Shown one piece after another: positions 45,383 to 57,173 of a DNA stretch of 64,000 nucleotides. Source of the stretch: Spongilla lacustris. Lineage: Eukaryota > Porifera > Demospongiae > Spongillida > Spongillidae. A program made the translations under genes and the position numbers. Under the pieces are notes generated by a model. That model made no database searches and was not told the origin of the DNA. It worked only from the letters and a program-made list of their open reading frames with translations. The stretch's first letter is position 1, and the number at the start of each line of letters is the position of its first letter. The stretch is taken from contig OX442434.1 in the NCBI GenBank assembly GCA_949361645.1, positions 6,081,929 to 6,145,928 of the forward strand. The letters are read 5' to 3'.

Positions 45383-45689
45383 CTCATCATTTCCTCTTCT
45401 CCCACAATAATACAATAATTATTTTCATATTTAACACTTTGTGAGAACAGCATTGCATTTATTTTGCTAAATATAGGAATAATTATTGTATCTCCATTCA
45501 CTTGTCACTATTGCCTTCAAATCTATATATATACCACTAACTTTCTCAGTGAGAATGTTTTTATATCTTGTTTCATTATTTATTATTTATTTATTAGTGA
45601 CTATATTGCACAGCAGTTCAACTCTCTCCTTAATAGCTGTTCCGTTACTGATAAGGCATACATCAGTGTGGGTTTCTGTTGTTCCTTCC

Positions 45690-46330
45690 CTCAGCTTTGA
45701 CCCGAATGAGCCCCCAAACTGCAGTGAAATGGTGGTTGGGAGTCAATCCCTGGATGGAAATCAAATGGTTTGTCCTCTATGCCCAACTGTGCATTTGACC
45801 CTCTGGGTTACCACTGTGTCACATGCAAAAGAGGAGGTGATGGAACAACCAGGCATAACACTCTTCGCAATGTGGTGTACAACACCTTTCAGCGAGCTGG
45901 TTTGTCTGCACACCTAGAAGTTGGCTGTGGATGGGGACAAGATCATTCCATAACACTCCCAGCAGACATCCTAGCTACCAATTGGGATCAGCTGCCTTTG
46001 ACATTACTGTTGCATCCCTGCTTAATTCTATGTTGGAAGCAGGCATGTACCAGGGTGTTTCAGCTAAGGCAGCTGAGCAGAGGAAACATTCAGAAAATGA
46101 TCCAAGGTGTGCTGAGATGGGCTGGTGATGTATACCGCTAGCAGTGGAGAACTATGGAGCCTGGGGACCAGAGGCACTGAGGGCATTTCAAGGTGGCTTC
46201 TCTGTTAGCCATTTATGATAACACCCCCAAATCAAAAGGGGTAGCACAGTTATATGGCCTCCTTAGCTTGTCATTGATTAGAGCTAAGGCGCGATCGATC
46301 AATCCTGGTCTGCTCCTTTCCTAAAACACT
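45690..46330 (+). pseudogene. Decayed non-LTR retrotransposon 3' fragment
   Basis: Frames joined by shifts contain MVCPLCP, then GYHCVTCKRGGDGTTRHNTL, PADILATNWD and a terminal KMIQGVLRWAGDVYR and PLAVENYGAWG-like region. This is the same zinc-knuckle C-terminal region as the minus-strand fragment at 14930-15560. It has several frameshifts and no catalytic domain. Confidence 0.65.
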
Positions 46331-46589
46331 GCAACAAGAATCTGAACATTCCACTGTACATGTAGTTATTTAATTTATGTGTACAATCATCTCTGTATGC
46401 TTGCAATGTTATGGCATGTTAGTAATATCACAATAAAAGTGATATTGCAACCCATGCATAATCGGTTTGTATGACAAAATCCACCTGTTGCATAGCTATG
46501 GGGAGCTGTTTGTTTCAAAATCCCAAAATATCACCGGCTCTATCTTTATTGGTCTATGAATAACTGCCCGAAACATCGAACGATACTCA

Positions 46590-46910
46590 AACATCGAATG
46601 CATTATTCCGGATTCTCGAGTATCCGGAAGAATTCATTTGATCTTTGTAACCGTCATATACAATAAAGTCGTACGAATATTCCGGATACTCGAGTATCCC
46701 GAATATTTCGTTCGTTGTATACGGAGACCGACATTCATAGCCCAAAGATGTAATGAATTATTCCGGATTCGCGAGTACAGAAGAATTCGTTCGATCTTTT
46801 AAGCCGTTATTCATGGCAGCAAAAGTCGAACGAAATATTCCGGATACTCGAGTATCCCGAATAATGTGTTCGATCTCTCCAGTATATGGAAACCGTCATT
46901 CATACAGTAA
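46590..46910. repeat. Array of about 80-bp units with a palindromic CTCGAG core
   Basis: Four copies of a palindrome close to ATTCCGGATACTCGAGTATC plus CCGAAT occur near 46607, 46680, 46767 and 46843, separated by sequence containing TTCGTTCGATCTTT and AACCGTCATTCATA. The units are thus tandem repeats of roughly 80 bp, each with an internal hairpin. Confidence 0.7.
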
Positions 46911-47021
46911 CGTCCGGATACCGAATTATTGGTCTGGTTCCCAGACCAACATACGGGTAGCGGGTGGAGTATCGTTGTCTTGTCCCCAGACCTATATAGC
47001 GTAACAAGCTGTGTACTGTCA

Positions 47022-47138
47022 CTGCAAGCAGACTATGGTTATACAGTTCGTATAACCATAGTCTGTGGTTATACAGTTCGTATACATGTAACCATAGTCT
47101 GTGGTTATACAGTTCGTATAACCATAGTCTGCTTGCAT
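47022..47138. repeat. Triple hairpin array
   Basis: GACTATGGTTATACAGTTCG followed by its inverse occurs three times head to tail, and the outer flanks (TGCAAGCAG and CTGCTTGCA) are inverted too, so the whole 117 bp is one compound palindrome. Confidence 0.8.
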
Positions 47139-48939
47139 GTTACGTCATGCGGGTCTGGGGATGTGATTAATTTAGAACATGAACTACCTACGATACATTA
47201 TTCTAATTATACGGGAAGTAATATATTCACACACACCCATAGAAATCAGGAGTTTTTGGGCCAGAGACTTAAAAATTTCTGAAGGAGCTTGGCCATCGCC
47301 TTAAACAGACATCAGGAGAGTGCAATTTATATGCTACAAAGGCTATCAGTTGCAGTACAACGAGGGCCAGGATGCAGTGGAAGACTTTTTTTTTCTGTAA
47401 CTTCTTTACATGTATATTGTATGGGTTGCCTCATTTACACTTAATTTCCTTCTAATTAAAACCGCACCCCTTTATGTAAAATATTGCCATGGGAACGCTT
47501 TTAATATAGCTCCTCCATAATACGTGATGATTACGTATATCAGTTACATGCTTGCTTTGTTTGCATACTGATACCTACACGGTGTTCTTCAAGGAAATTC
47601 GGTGTATTTGGCTCTCTTTAAAACCGCTCTAATCCTACTCAGGAAAAAAACTGTCGGAGGTGAAAAAAGGGTTTGTGAACGAGAACAATTATTTGTTCTC
47701 TTAGAGCAAACGGTCTGGAGCAAAACTTGAAAATGACTTCTGGTTCGATAGCAACAAAGAGCTAAACTATCCGTTTCTCGTTACGCGAGTTATACGCGGG
47801 TTACTTTTAAAAATGACTTCACGATACGGTACGGATCCTAGAGTTACTAACGTAACTTGTTACTTAAGTGAGTCTGGGCTACAATGCAGGGAACATAAAA
47901 CATGGAACAAAAGAATACAGATTTGCCAAATAATTAATTTTAACATTACAAATACACAGCATACAGACACAATTGTACACACAAATAACTACGCAGATTC
48001 TTGTTGCAGTGTTTGGGGATAGAAGCGGACTAGAATTGATTGCGCGTCATAAGAGAAGAACTAAGTATATTAGGGAAGTCCTATCCATTAGCCATATCCA
48101 ATGCACTCCTCCATTTAATGCGAGAGCCTCGGAGATATAATTTGGTGGCTCTGATGATGGCAGATAATAAACTAGCCCGCAGCCATCCATCATTCTCCAT
48201 AAGACTTTCCTCCATTTCATGCTATGTGCTCAGAAAATATAATGAATTCACCATTAGTCCCGTACCCAGGCCTATGACATAGAGTTGTAAGAAGCCATGC
48301 TATCACATTCTATCTTATGGCGGTAGTATAAATTCGTCACAGCTGCGGACGATTACATCATCGCAGTTGGGTTCGTAAAACAATGACGAATTTTTACTAT
48401 AACAGTTACAGTAAGCTCTGAATCACAATGTAACATTTTAGTATTACACCATAATTTGAGGTTATATACCTTGTATTTTTATACATATATACAAATGTTC
48501 AAGCTAAAGCTGTTCACACACCAAGACCCCTAACTAGGATGGCTCAAGCAATGGACCGAGTCAGTTAGATCCAGTATAAAGGAGAAGACAAAACATTCTC
48601 TGACTTCAGCATCAAAGGCTGTCAAAGGGTCAAAAGGCCAGGCTTGGGAGTGTACTCCTTGCAAGATGTACCAGCTTGCAAAAGGCACCACACATACGAA
48701 GCATATTAAAAGCCACCTGAGGGTCAATGGCTGCAATCATAATAATATATACGCACTGAGCCATCTGACTTCAGTAACACTTCGACGTGTACCTAAGCAT
48801 GCGTTTGCATATTTTTATCACATTTGTTGTCTCGTTGCATTGTGTACATATTTTATTAGTGACGTATTGCCACCTCAGCACGGTTCTGATGCGTTAAAAT
48901 TCACGAGCCCTCCTGGCTCAATTGGCCTCCTCTTGACTT

Positions 48940-48943
<4 letters not shown>

Positions 48944-48983
<40 letters not shown>
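48944..48983. repeat. (GT)n microsatellite
   Basis: About 19 GT units, 240 bp downstream of the stop codon of guanylate cyclase B. Confidence 0.9.
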
Positions 48984-48991
<8 letters not shown>

Positions 48992-49226
48992 GGTTTCTGT
49001 TTGGATGTGTGTGTGCATTTTGTAAAATGATTTCGATCATCGTGATTCATAACTGCTGTGACACAGAAGTCGAGAGGATATCTGTATTCAAAAAATAATA
49101 ACCATTCTGAGTTGCACTTATTAAGAAAATTGCAATGCACGTGACATACACACACATACCACAACACACATTGGTTTTTAAAAACATATTTTGATAGAGC
49201 AACACTTCAATAGAAGAGTTGGAGGT

Positions 49227-52200
49227 TCAACTGATGATACACTTGTTATGTTTCCTCTTCTTCTTCCCCTTCGCACCAGAGTGGCTCTCCGCCTCTTCAC
49301 CCTCACTTGGGAATGTACCCTCAGTCTCCACACCATTTTGGGCCCCCGCTGAGACACACAAGGGAACAGCACTCCCTGTCAGAACGACACCCTTCTTAGC
49401 CCACTGCTCCTCCTCCTCCTCACGCCTCTTCAGCTCATCTGAGGTGGGCACCCTGATGACAATGCTGTCCTCTTCTGTCGTCACTTGTGACAGTGGCATT
49501 GTTGTGGCAGATTGGCAACTCAAAAGGTTAACTTTCCCTTCTGAAACACTGCCTAATGTTGTTGCATTGTGAGAAACAATTGAAGCACTTGGCTTCAACT
49601 GGACAATCTGGTTGTATCTGACAAAAGAACTACTACGAATGAATTCCATTTGTCGTTCGACAGGTAAGCTTGACTGCAGGCTACTGTCAGCTCTTTCAAC
49701 CATAATTGTTTTAACGCCATCGAATCCATTGGCTGGCTCTATAAAGTAGGTTTCCCTCAGCCCCAGACCTTTCACTTCGATTTTGCCACGGCTGTAAAAT
49801 ACAAATGGCTTCTTTCTCAGCATCCTAGAGGACCAAAAATACTATAATCTTCATGGGAAGAGTAACAGACATCATTAGTTGTAGGGGCCAGGCCTCACTA
49901 ATGATAGGGGCCAGGCCTCACTAATGATAGGGGCCAGGCCTTACTAATGATGGGGGCCAGGCCTCACTAATGATGGGGGCCAGGGCTCACTAATGATGGG
50001 GGCCAGGCTCATTAATGGTGGGGGCCAGGCCTCACTAATAATGGGGGCCAGGCCTCACTAATGATAGGGGCCAGGGCTCACTAATGATGGGAGCCAGGCT
50101 CATTAATGGTGGGGGTCAGGCTTCACTAATGATGGGGGCCAGGCCTCATTAATGATGGGGGCCAGGCCTCATTAATGGTGGGGGCCAGGCCTCATTAATG
50201 TGGTGGGTGTGTTTTCCAACATCCCAGATATGGGCAATGCATCCTAGCAATGCATGTACATCTTAACAGGCTCCATTAACAAGGCCACGCCTCCACCATT
50301 AGTGAGGCCTGACCCCCACCATGGCAGTCCCCAGACTCAAAGAGCATATATGCTCTGGGACAGTACACCTTATTGGAACTGCCCCCCCCCCCCCCCCCCC
50401 CCATCTCCTACATTAGTGGGTCCTGCCCTTAAAGTGAGTCTTAATAACGTCTGCTCACTGGTAAGTGATGTCACTGATGTGTACTCTATCTGCCTCTCCG
50501 TGGGACTCCATTCTGGAGGCAGTGTTGACTGTGTCACCAAACAGGCAGTATCGAGGCATCTTCAGACCAACCACTCCAGCTACCACTGGTCCTGAATGAA
50601 TGCCAATCCTTATCTGTGAGAGGGAGTATGTGTAGGTGTGCAGATACACATGCATGCATGTGAGATATGTGCATGTGGTGTGTGTGTGAATGGTATGTGT
50701 GTGTGAATGTGGTGTTCTACTGCGCCAAACCAGAGTCACCAGGTGTAGGGGATGTGGCTTGTGTATAGCCATGTGCCACTACACCATCACCTGGTGACCA
50801 CATCATCCCACAATACTACAACCAGATGAACCACAAGGGGCTGTGTGATGCAGCCAACCAAATGAAGGCTAGCCTGCATTAGAAGCCATCTCACACCACA
50901 ATCAAGTCACTGTCACACCACACATGACCCACCCTACACTCACCCTCACACCACACATGACCCACCCTACAGTCACCCTCACACCACACATGACCCCCTA
51001 CAGTCACCCTCACACCACACATCACCCACCTACAGTCACCCTCACACCACACATGACCACCTACAGTCACCCTCACACCACACATTACCCACCTACAGTC
51101 ACCCTCACTCCCCACATCACTCACCTGCAGTGGTTCCTCAGTGGCAGGTTTAACCACATACTTGGCTGCATCCCTCATGCCAAAGGCCATGTTGGCTACA
51201 GCCTCTGCATGGTTCACTGAAGTGTCCAACAACCCAGCTGCCACCATGTATGCATCCCCTATGGTTTCCACCTGGGGGCGAAGACGAGAAGAGTGTTAAC
51301 CCACGAGGAAAGCTCTGGAGTTGACACACCCACCTTATAAACATTGTGCTTCTCAATGAGGCTGTCAAAGCGTGTGTACAGGTTATTCAACATCCCCACC
51401 ACACACATTGGAGCACATTCACTGCAGATGGTAGTGAAGCCTTTGATGTCGCTGAAAAGTATGGTCACACCGGAGTATTCCGTGGCACTGGCCTGGGCCC
51501 CCGAGGTCAGCTCCCTGGCGATGGAGGGGGGCAGCATGGCATGCAGCAATCTGTCTGCACGTGCCTTCTCCTCCTGCACGATGGCCTTCTGAATCTCCAG
51601 GTCGTGTTTGGTCTTCTCAAGCTGCTCTGCAATGTTCATCTCAACACGGAAGTGCCGATTGAGCAGGATGAGGTCACGGGTCACATCATGGATGGGTATG
51701 TCACTGATATAGAGGCCTTGAAGCTCCAGCTCCTCCACACTGCTAATACGTGGAGAGGAGAGAAAGAGGATGGAGGAGTTTGGGTCGTGCACAGACAGTG
51801 GCACCATCTGTCCCCTAAAATGGAGTGTTTCATCTCCCCTGCTGTTCCTCGAGTGAGCCTCCTTCATATTTAGTATGAACACGTTATGGACATAGCTTCG
51901 AATGTTGGCATATGTCAGGTCAACAGGGGGCCTGGCCAACTCAAAGTAGTCATTGATAAGTGCCTCAGTTGCTATGGCCCGTGGGAAGAGCCTCATCAGG
52001 GAGATCCCCATGTGCCTGACCACAAGGTCCTTGTCGAAGATGATGTGGAAGGGAAAGCAGCTCTGGAAGATTTGTGCAGTCACGGGCCAATCTGAAGGGT
52101 GCGCCCCAAGCATGCAGCTGCCCCTCCTGGAGGCACCCCTTGACATCCCTGGGAGGGTAGGAAGGAGGGAAGGGGGGAGGCGCAATGGTGGACGGAGCCT

Positions 52201-53604
52201 AGTATTGAGGGCTGTTCTCAGCTGCTCAACAGCTTCGCTCTCAGGCTGGGGAACGTTCACTACTATGGGCATGGGGGTACATTCGGGTTCCTCTCTCAAA
52301 GTGGAAGGGAAATCAGGGTTAATCCCATCAGTGACGATCTGTCCAGTGCTGGATGACCTCAACCCGCCAGGAAACTGAGCCGACATGAGGTCAGCCTCAC
52401 TGCCTACCCTCTCCATGTCTCCCTCCAACTGGTCCTCTACTTTAACTCCAAGACCTGAGAATAAAACAGAACTCATGCCATCTAATACCTAATCTCTCCC
52501 TCACCTCCTGCATCTCCAGTACCTAACCTCTCCCTTAACCTCCTCTATCCTTTCTCTCATTCCTTCCCATCCAATCTCCCCTTTGGCTCTTGGCTCCCCC
52601 TTCCTACTCCTATCCCCAGATCCTCACTTCTCTCCTCTCCTATTCCCCCTTCCCCCCCCCCCCCCCCCCCACCTTATTGTATCACTTACGTTCCATGCAC
52701 TTCTCATTCCTACACATCTCTCTGGTCTCAATATCAAAGACACAGTGGTAGGAAAGTTTCTCATTCAGCTCCTCACACTTCACCATCCTAATGTCCACCT
52801 CGAGGTCAAAGAAGCTTCTGGCCACGGCCTTCACAATCCCTATCACAATGGCCTCCAGTCCCTTCCTTTGGGAATAGTAGTGCAGCCGGAGGCTGCTTGG
52901 AGTCTTCTCACACCGGAAAGATGGAGCCTGCATCTGGGTGTAGGTGAATGACAGGTGGTCATGTAGAGAGTCGAGGTTAACGAGGAAGCCATAGAGGTTG
53001 TGACCAAGGGTCCGTAAAAGGCTGCTGTGGCCCGACTTCTTAATAGTCTCGAAGAAATGAGCACCAAACTTTTCCAGAATATCTTCCAAGGGTACTCCTG
53101 TATGGCACATGTAATGTGCAACATTTAAGAGGGTGCCTTACAGTTACCAGGCAACGCAGTACATATAAGTGTGTTATGGTAAGAAAAATATACAAAACTG
53201 GGGACTTGCATAGTAATTAGAGAACGAATAAAATGAATAAATCCTACAGCTCCGCACCAGCACCGCGGGCTAACCTAGGAGCTCCGAAGCTGCCGCTCCA
53301 ACTGCAGCCAGTATGGCCTCGTCGTAGTAGTGATGGTCGAGGTAAAGAGTAGTGGTAACACCCGCTTTTGAACTGCAGTGCAGTCGAATTTTTTGAGTAA
53401 AATTAAAGCAAAAAGTAAATAAAAATGAATTACATAACACTCTGTATCCACATTCACTTACCAAACGTCATTCCACGCTTCTTCGCCATACTTGTCCACC
53501 ACTAGTGACCTTAGCGTGTTGTAGATAAATCCGTACTGGAGGAGAGAGGGATGACACCGCGTGTACGTACAATGACAAAAGTACTGTGTCTGTGTCCTCA
53601 CCAT
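49227..53604 (-). CDS. Soluble-type guanylate cyclase B with polybasic CaaX tail
   Basis: Eight exons: 53602-53604 (only the ATG), 53462-53535, 53275-53372, 52690-53097, 51334-52454, 51125-51271, 50459-50613, 49227-49824; 2604 nt, 867 aa. All internal exons except the fifth have exactly the same lengths as in copy A, and the H-NOX and cyclase exons are nearly identical at DNA level. Haem motifs and catalytic residues match (Asp530, Glu570, Asp574, Cys640, Asn647, Arg651). The fifth exon has about 66 more linker residues before [10 protein letters not shown]. The last exon keeps only its start (GKI-VKGLG-RETYF-EPA) and then diverges, ending in a Lys/Arg-rich run and C-I-I-S, a CaaX prenylation box at residues 864-867. 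Vertebrate beta-2 subunits are known to end in a CaaX box as well, so this copy may resemble the ancestral state. Confidence 0.93.
49875..50200. repeat. 23-bp minisatellite in guanylate cyclase B intron 7
   Basis: The unit GGGGGCCAGGCCTCACTAATGAT repeats about fourteen times with single-base variants, adjacent to the last exon. A poly-C run follows at 50383-50402. Confidence 0.9.
50920..51124. repeat. About 31-bp minisatellite in guanylate cyclase B intron 6
   Basis: Read on minus, the unit GTGGGTCATGTGTGGTGTGA plus GGGTGACTGTAG repeats about six times starting exactly at the exon 6 donor. Each unit begins with a donor-like TAG/GTGGGT, so the splice donor region itself has been tandemly duplicated. 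Confidence 0.85.
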
Positions 53605-54139
53605 TTTGAGTGGCTTTACTGCGCAGCGAGGTTCGTGACATCAACCCAAAGCTCACCGATAAATTAATATCTGTGAGGTCGAGGTAATATCGTTTCCTCT
53701 CTTAATTGCAATGCATACGCTCAAAATATGTGGGAAGGTAATTAGATTGTGCACGTGATGCATCTGCCTTGCATAGCCATGACATATTGAATTCCGTCTT
53801 ATTCTTGTGTTATAACCTGCACTGTATAATCAACCTAATTGAATAGATAACACACATATTCATGCATATGTAAGAAATAACAACAAAAACAGTGTAAGGA
53901 GGGAAAAGCATGAATATATTAGCTAGCTCCCATGAGGGTTAGGCTAAGTCTTTTGGTAGATGGTGGTGGTGGTGGTAGGTGGCGGCTCTGGACATGCTGC
54001 ACCCCAACTACGGGAAAGAAAGGCCTGGGCTTATTATTATTTTTTATTATAACAGTCAATTACACAAAACCACAAATTAATATGAATACATGCACATGTA
54101 ATGATCAGCGCAGCACTGGAGCACAACACAAAGCTTAAC

Positions 54140-55400
54140 TTATTTAAAACAGTTCTAAAAGCAAGTCTTCAAACTCCCCCCACATGAAGGCCTTTGCCAC
54201 TGATCTCACCAATGACAAGTTGAGGCGGCCATAAATTTCCACAACCATTTTGGGTTTGGGACTACACTGGCTAACAGCAATCAGGGATGCTAAGCTGGAA
54301 AATACACTCTGAGCTCCTCTTCCCCCAGTTGCCATAAGTTTCCACCGCCAGGGGGATGCATGTCCACCCCAACTCCTGGCATCTTACATCATTAGCAGCA
54401 TGCTTTGAGGCATGCCTGGAGTTGGCTACTAGCTGGAAACAGTTGGGACAAATAATGCAGACCATGGTCCTGTAGCTACTCTGATGGGACTCCCCCAGGG
54501 AGAGCTCCTTTGGCATGGTGGCTAGGTGGTGTACAATGCCAGTCCAAGCCAGCTGTTGTCCACATTACCGTCATTGCCCCTATCTTCCACAGTCACCACC
54601 CACACCTCTATGACAGCTTCCCTTCCTCCAATTATATATCCATCCCTGCGGCAGGCCCCAACACAGTACCAATCACGAGCGTTCCCTTTCCCTCTACTTC
54701 ACTCCAGTCAATCTTCAGGACCCTCTATTAGGAAGCGATGTACCATTGAGAGTTGCTCTGCGCAGATTGCCCCATCCATGTGGCACAACCATATGTCCAT
54801 CAGGGTAAATGAGCATGCACAACATTATTAAGACACGCTATTATTAACAGTACAAAGCACAACACAAACAATGATGTATGCAAGGCCATTTAATTAAAGT
54901 CAGTAGGGACCACATTCCTAGAATCCTAGCTGGTTTGGCTCTTGCTATATGGCTCTCACCATGCAGGGTTGGTGATATTTAGCCTCCCAAACATGTCACT
55001 GATCACCCTGGCTTTGCAGAAAGAGGAAGAATCCCTGGCTAGGAGTGTGGCCAGTAGAGTGAAGGTTCTTCTTGCCTCCTCACCCCAGTATTTTCCTACT
55101 GCTAGAGGCTCACACACCCAGCCTAGGATTTTTAATGTACATCTATAATTAATCAAATTAGTATCAATAACAAAGCTATAACTATGCAGGGTCTGCAGAT
55201 GGCACCAGGTGGGATAGAATGGCCCTAGCTGCAGATGATACAAGGGAGATGTTCAGGTGGCCATAAAGATTGGCCAGCTCAATAGTGTTATGATCACCTA
55301 ATCTTGTAGCAAGCTGCGTAGCCAACCTTAAGGTGTTCTGTTCTTCCTTGCCCCAGCAACAGTAAGTCTAACTTTATCTGCAAAATTCTAACAGTCTACC
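54140..55400 (-). pseudogene. Cluster of decayed non-LTR retrotransposon 3' fragments
   Basis: Three minus-strand pieces share the same C-terminal motif. One reads CQELGWTCIPLAVETYGNWG followed, after a shift, by EIYGRLNLSLVRSVAKAF (54140-54420). One reads KILGWVCEPLAVGKYWGEEA and MFGRLNI (54956-55150). One near 55200-55370 has a similar NLYGHLNI ending. Repeated loss of the 5' part is typical of non-LTR elements truncated on insertion. Confidence 0.6.
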
Positions 55401-56373
55401 TCAGATGGTATCCTTGACCCATTCCAGATAATGCACATCTTCGAGGATGATGCATCAGCAATATTATGGAATGTTTGACATCCTCCCACCTTACTCTGGT
55501 ATGTCCGAATACACTAAAAGACATATCAACCTGCCTGAAAGCATTTCTGTAGTGCAATGGTTTCAATCCCATACATGGCTACATGTAGTGACCATCCTGG
55601 CAAGCCACATAACAAGCATGACCAGCATTATAGCAACACATTCTTCTGGGACATTGGCCTTCCGCATAGGGGAATTCCTCACAGCGGATTGATTACATGT
55701 ACCATGTACCAGTACATCACCGCAAACGTAGCGGCGAGGTAAAGGGCGCGCGCACGTGCATTGTGTTAATAAATTAAAAGTTAACATACACACGTAAACA
55801 GGTGCCCGACACACCTAACAGAGTGAGACACACTCTCGAGCGTAAACAGGTGCCCGACACACTGTACATTAGTCAGTGGCTAGCTCCACCAGGCCCTATC
55901 TCTATGTTATCAGGTAATTAAAATAAAGCCTTATAAAGGATTTGATTGAAAAAGGAAACACATCCATTCGGGGGGCAAAAAAATAGTTATAGCAGAGATC
56001 AGATATGATCTCAGGTTATAGATACCATCCAATCCCCCCACCTTCGAACTCGCCCATTTTACGACCACGCCCCTTAATTTTTTACATTGCGTAATCGACA
56101 ATTGACCACACCTACAATAAAGATGTTGTCACTTATACCCCAGCCTCTCGTGCCATGAGTAATGTACAGGCTGTAGGCCTATAAAATATTACTTCCATCC
56201 CTGCGCCCCATCTATAAAAAAGGTTTGTGGTACTCCAACAAGACGTTCATGACTCGGGGAAGTACTCGTCGAGTCGGTACTCGTTTAAACAAGAGCAGGC
56301 GGGGCTTGCTTGCGTGACTGTGACGTGAGCTCTTCATTAACAGCATAGTATTTTTGAATAACGTGTATTATCA

Positions 56374-56429
56374 CGGGGGCCATGACGTAATAAATTAGTA
56401 ATTTCTTATTTATTACGTCATGGCCCCCG
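56374..56429. repeat. Perfect 22-bp inverted repeat
   Basis: CGGGGGCCATGACGTAATAA plus AT is followed, after a 12-base spacer, by its exact inverse. Each arm contains TGACGTAA, close to a CRE/ATF binding site. It could be a minimal MITE or a structured element. Confidence 0.8.
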
Positions 56430-56800
56430 AGACTACACTACCGGTCAGAGGTATTTGAAGGCAACGCCCACGAATCCACGAAGAAATAATGTAGAATCGC
56501 ACTAGATAGGCAGTTAAGCCCTATCTTTGCACGAATTGGACACTCGTGAACACTACAAACAATATGATTACATTATTACGTTGCTGTAGTGCGAGCTAAA
56601 GTGCATAATAAAAAAATTCAGAAAAGTGACGAATCTTTTCAAAAATTCCTTTTTGGCACCCCCCCCCCCCCCCCCCCCCCCCCCCCAGAACATCATAACT
56701 TTTTTAATCTAGACCCCCTGAACTAAATATTGTGATGCTCTCAATGAGCTAGGGGATGGTGTCTTCCACTTTGTTTTTTTGCCCCGCATCCTATTTTTTA

Positions 56801-56859
56801 AGTCTCGTGCCCAGACCAATGCAAATAGCATGCAATATATTGGTCTGGACACGAGACTA
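56801..56859. mobile_element. Short hairpin MITE with AGTCTCGTGCCCAGACCA ends
   Basis: AGTCTCGTGCCCAGACCAAT and its near-perfect inverse enclose about 18 bases. The ends match those of the 374-bp element at 24468-24841 at most positions, so this is likely an internally deleted member of the same family. Confidence 0.75.
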
Positions 56860-57173
56860 ATGTGGCATGCATGTGCAATACTAAAATTTTATTACTGCTG
56901 CACATGAAAATATATTTGTGAGTACCACTAGGTACTATGAATCAGTGAAATACATGTACTATTTTTGTACAGAAAGCCAATGAAAAAGGTGCTAGCTCTT
57001 GGTGGCATCTCATTCGCTTTATCCCTCTCCCAACGAGATGACAACGCTCTGTGTTCTGTGGTGAGTAAATATAATTCTAAAAATTCAAATAAGTACACAA
57101 TACAAAAATGTGTATAACACCTTTCTATTTTATAAAAATCTAGATCAAAAGCTACAGTCATTAATAACAAAGT

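Larger units (their letters stand above)
44560..49226. other. Intergenic region between the convergent guanylate cyclase genes
   Basis: This 4.7-kb spacer holds a 21-bp minisatellite (45170-45380), a retrotransposon fragment (45690-46330), palindromic arrays (46590-46910 and 47022-47138) and a GT microsatellite (48944-48983). I see no additional gene. A frame at 44629-44919 and others nearby have no recognisable domain. Confidence 0.6.
53605..57173. other. 5' flank of guanylate cyclase B and transposon-rich intergenic region
   Basis: The promoter of guanylate cyclase B should lie just above 53605. The rest holds retrotransposon fragments (54140-55400), a hairpin at 56374-56429, a poly-C run (56660-56686) and a small hairpin MITE (56801-56859). 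No host gene is recognisable. Confidence 0.55.

Noticed and set aside
37941..53604. Inverted cyclase pair as an assembly error (two haplotypes joined)
   Set aside because: The last exons, linkers, introns and flanks differ far too much for alleles, and the different ends have coherent protein features. A collapsed or chimeric assembly cannot be fully excluded without reads.
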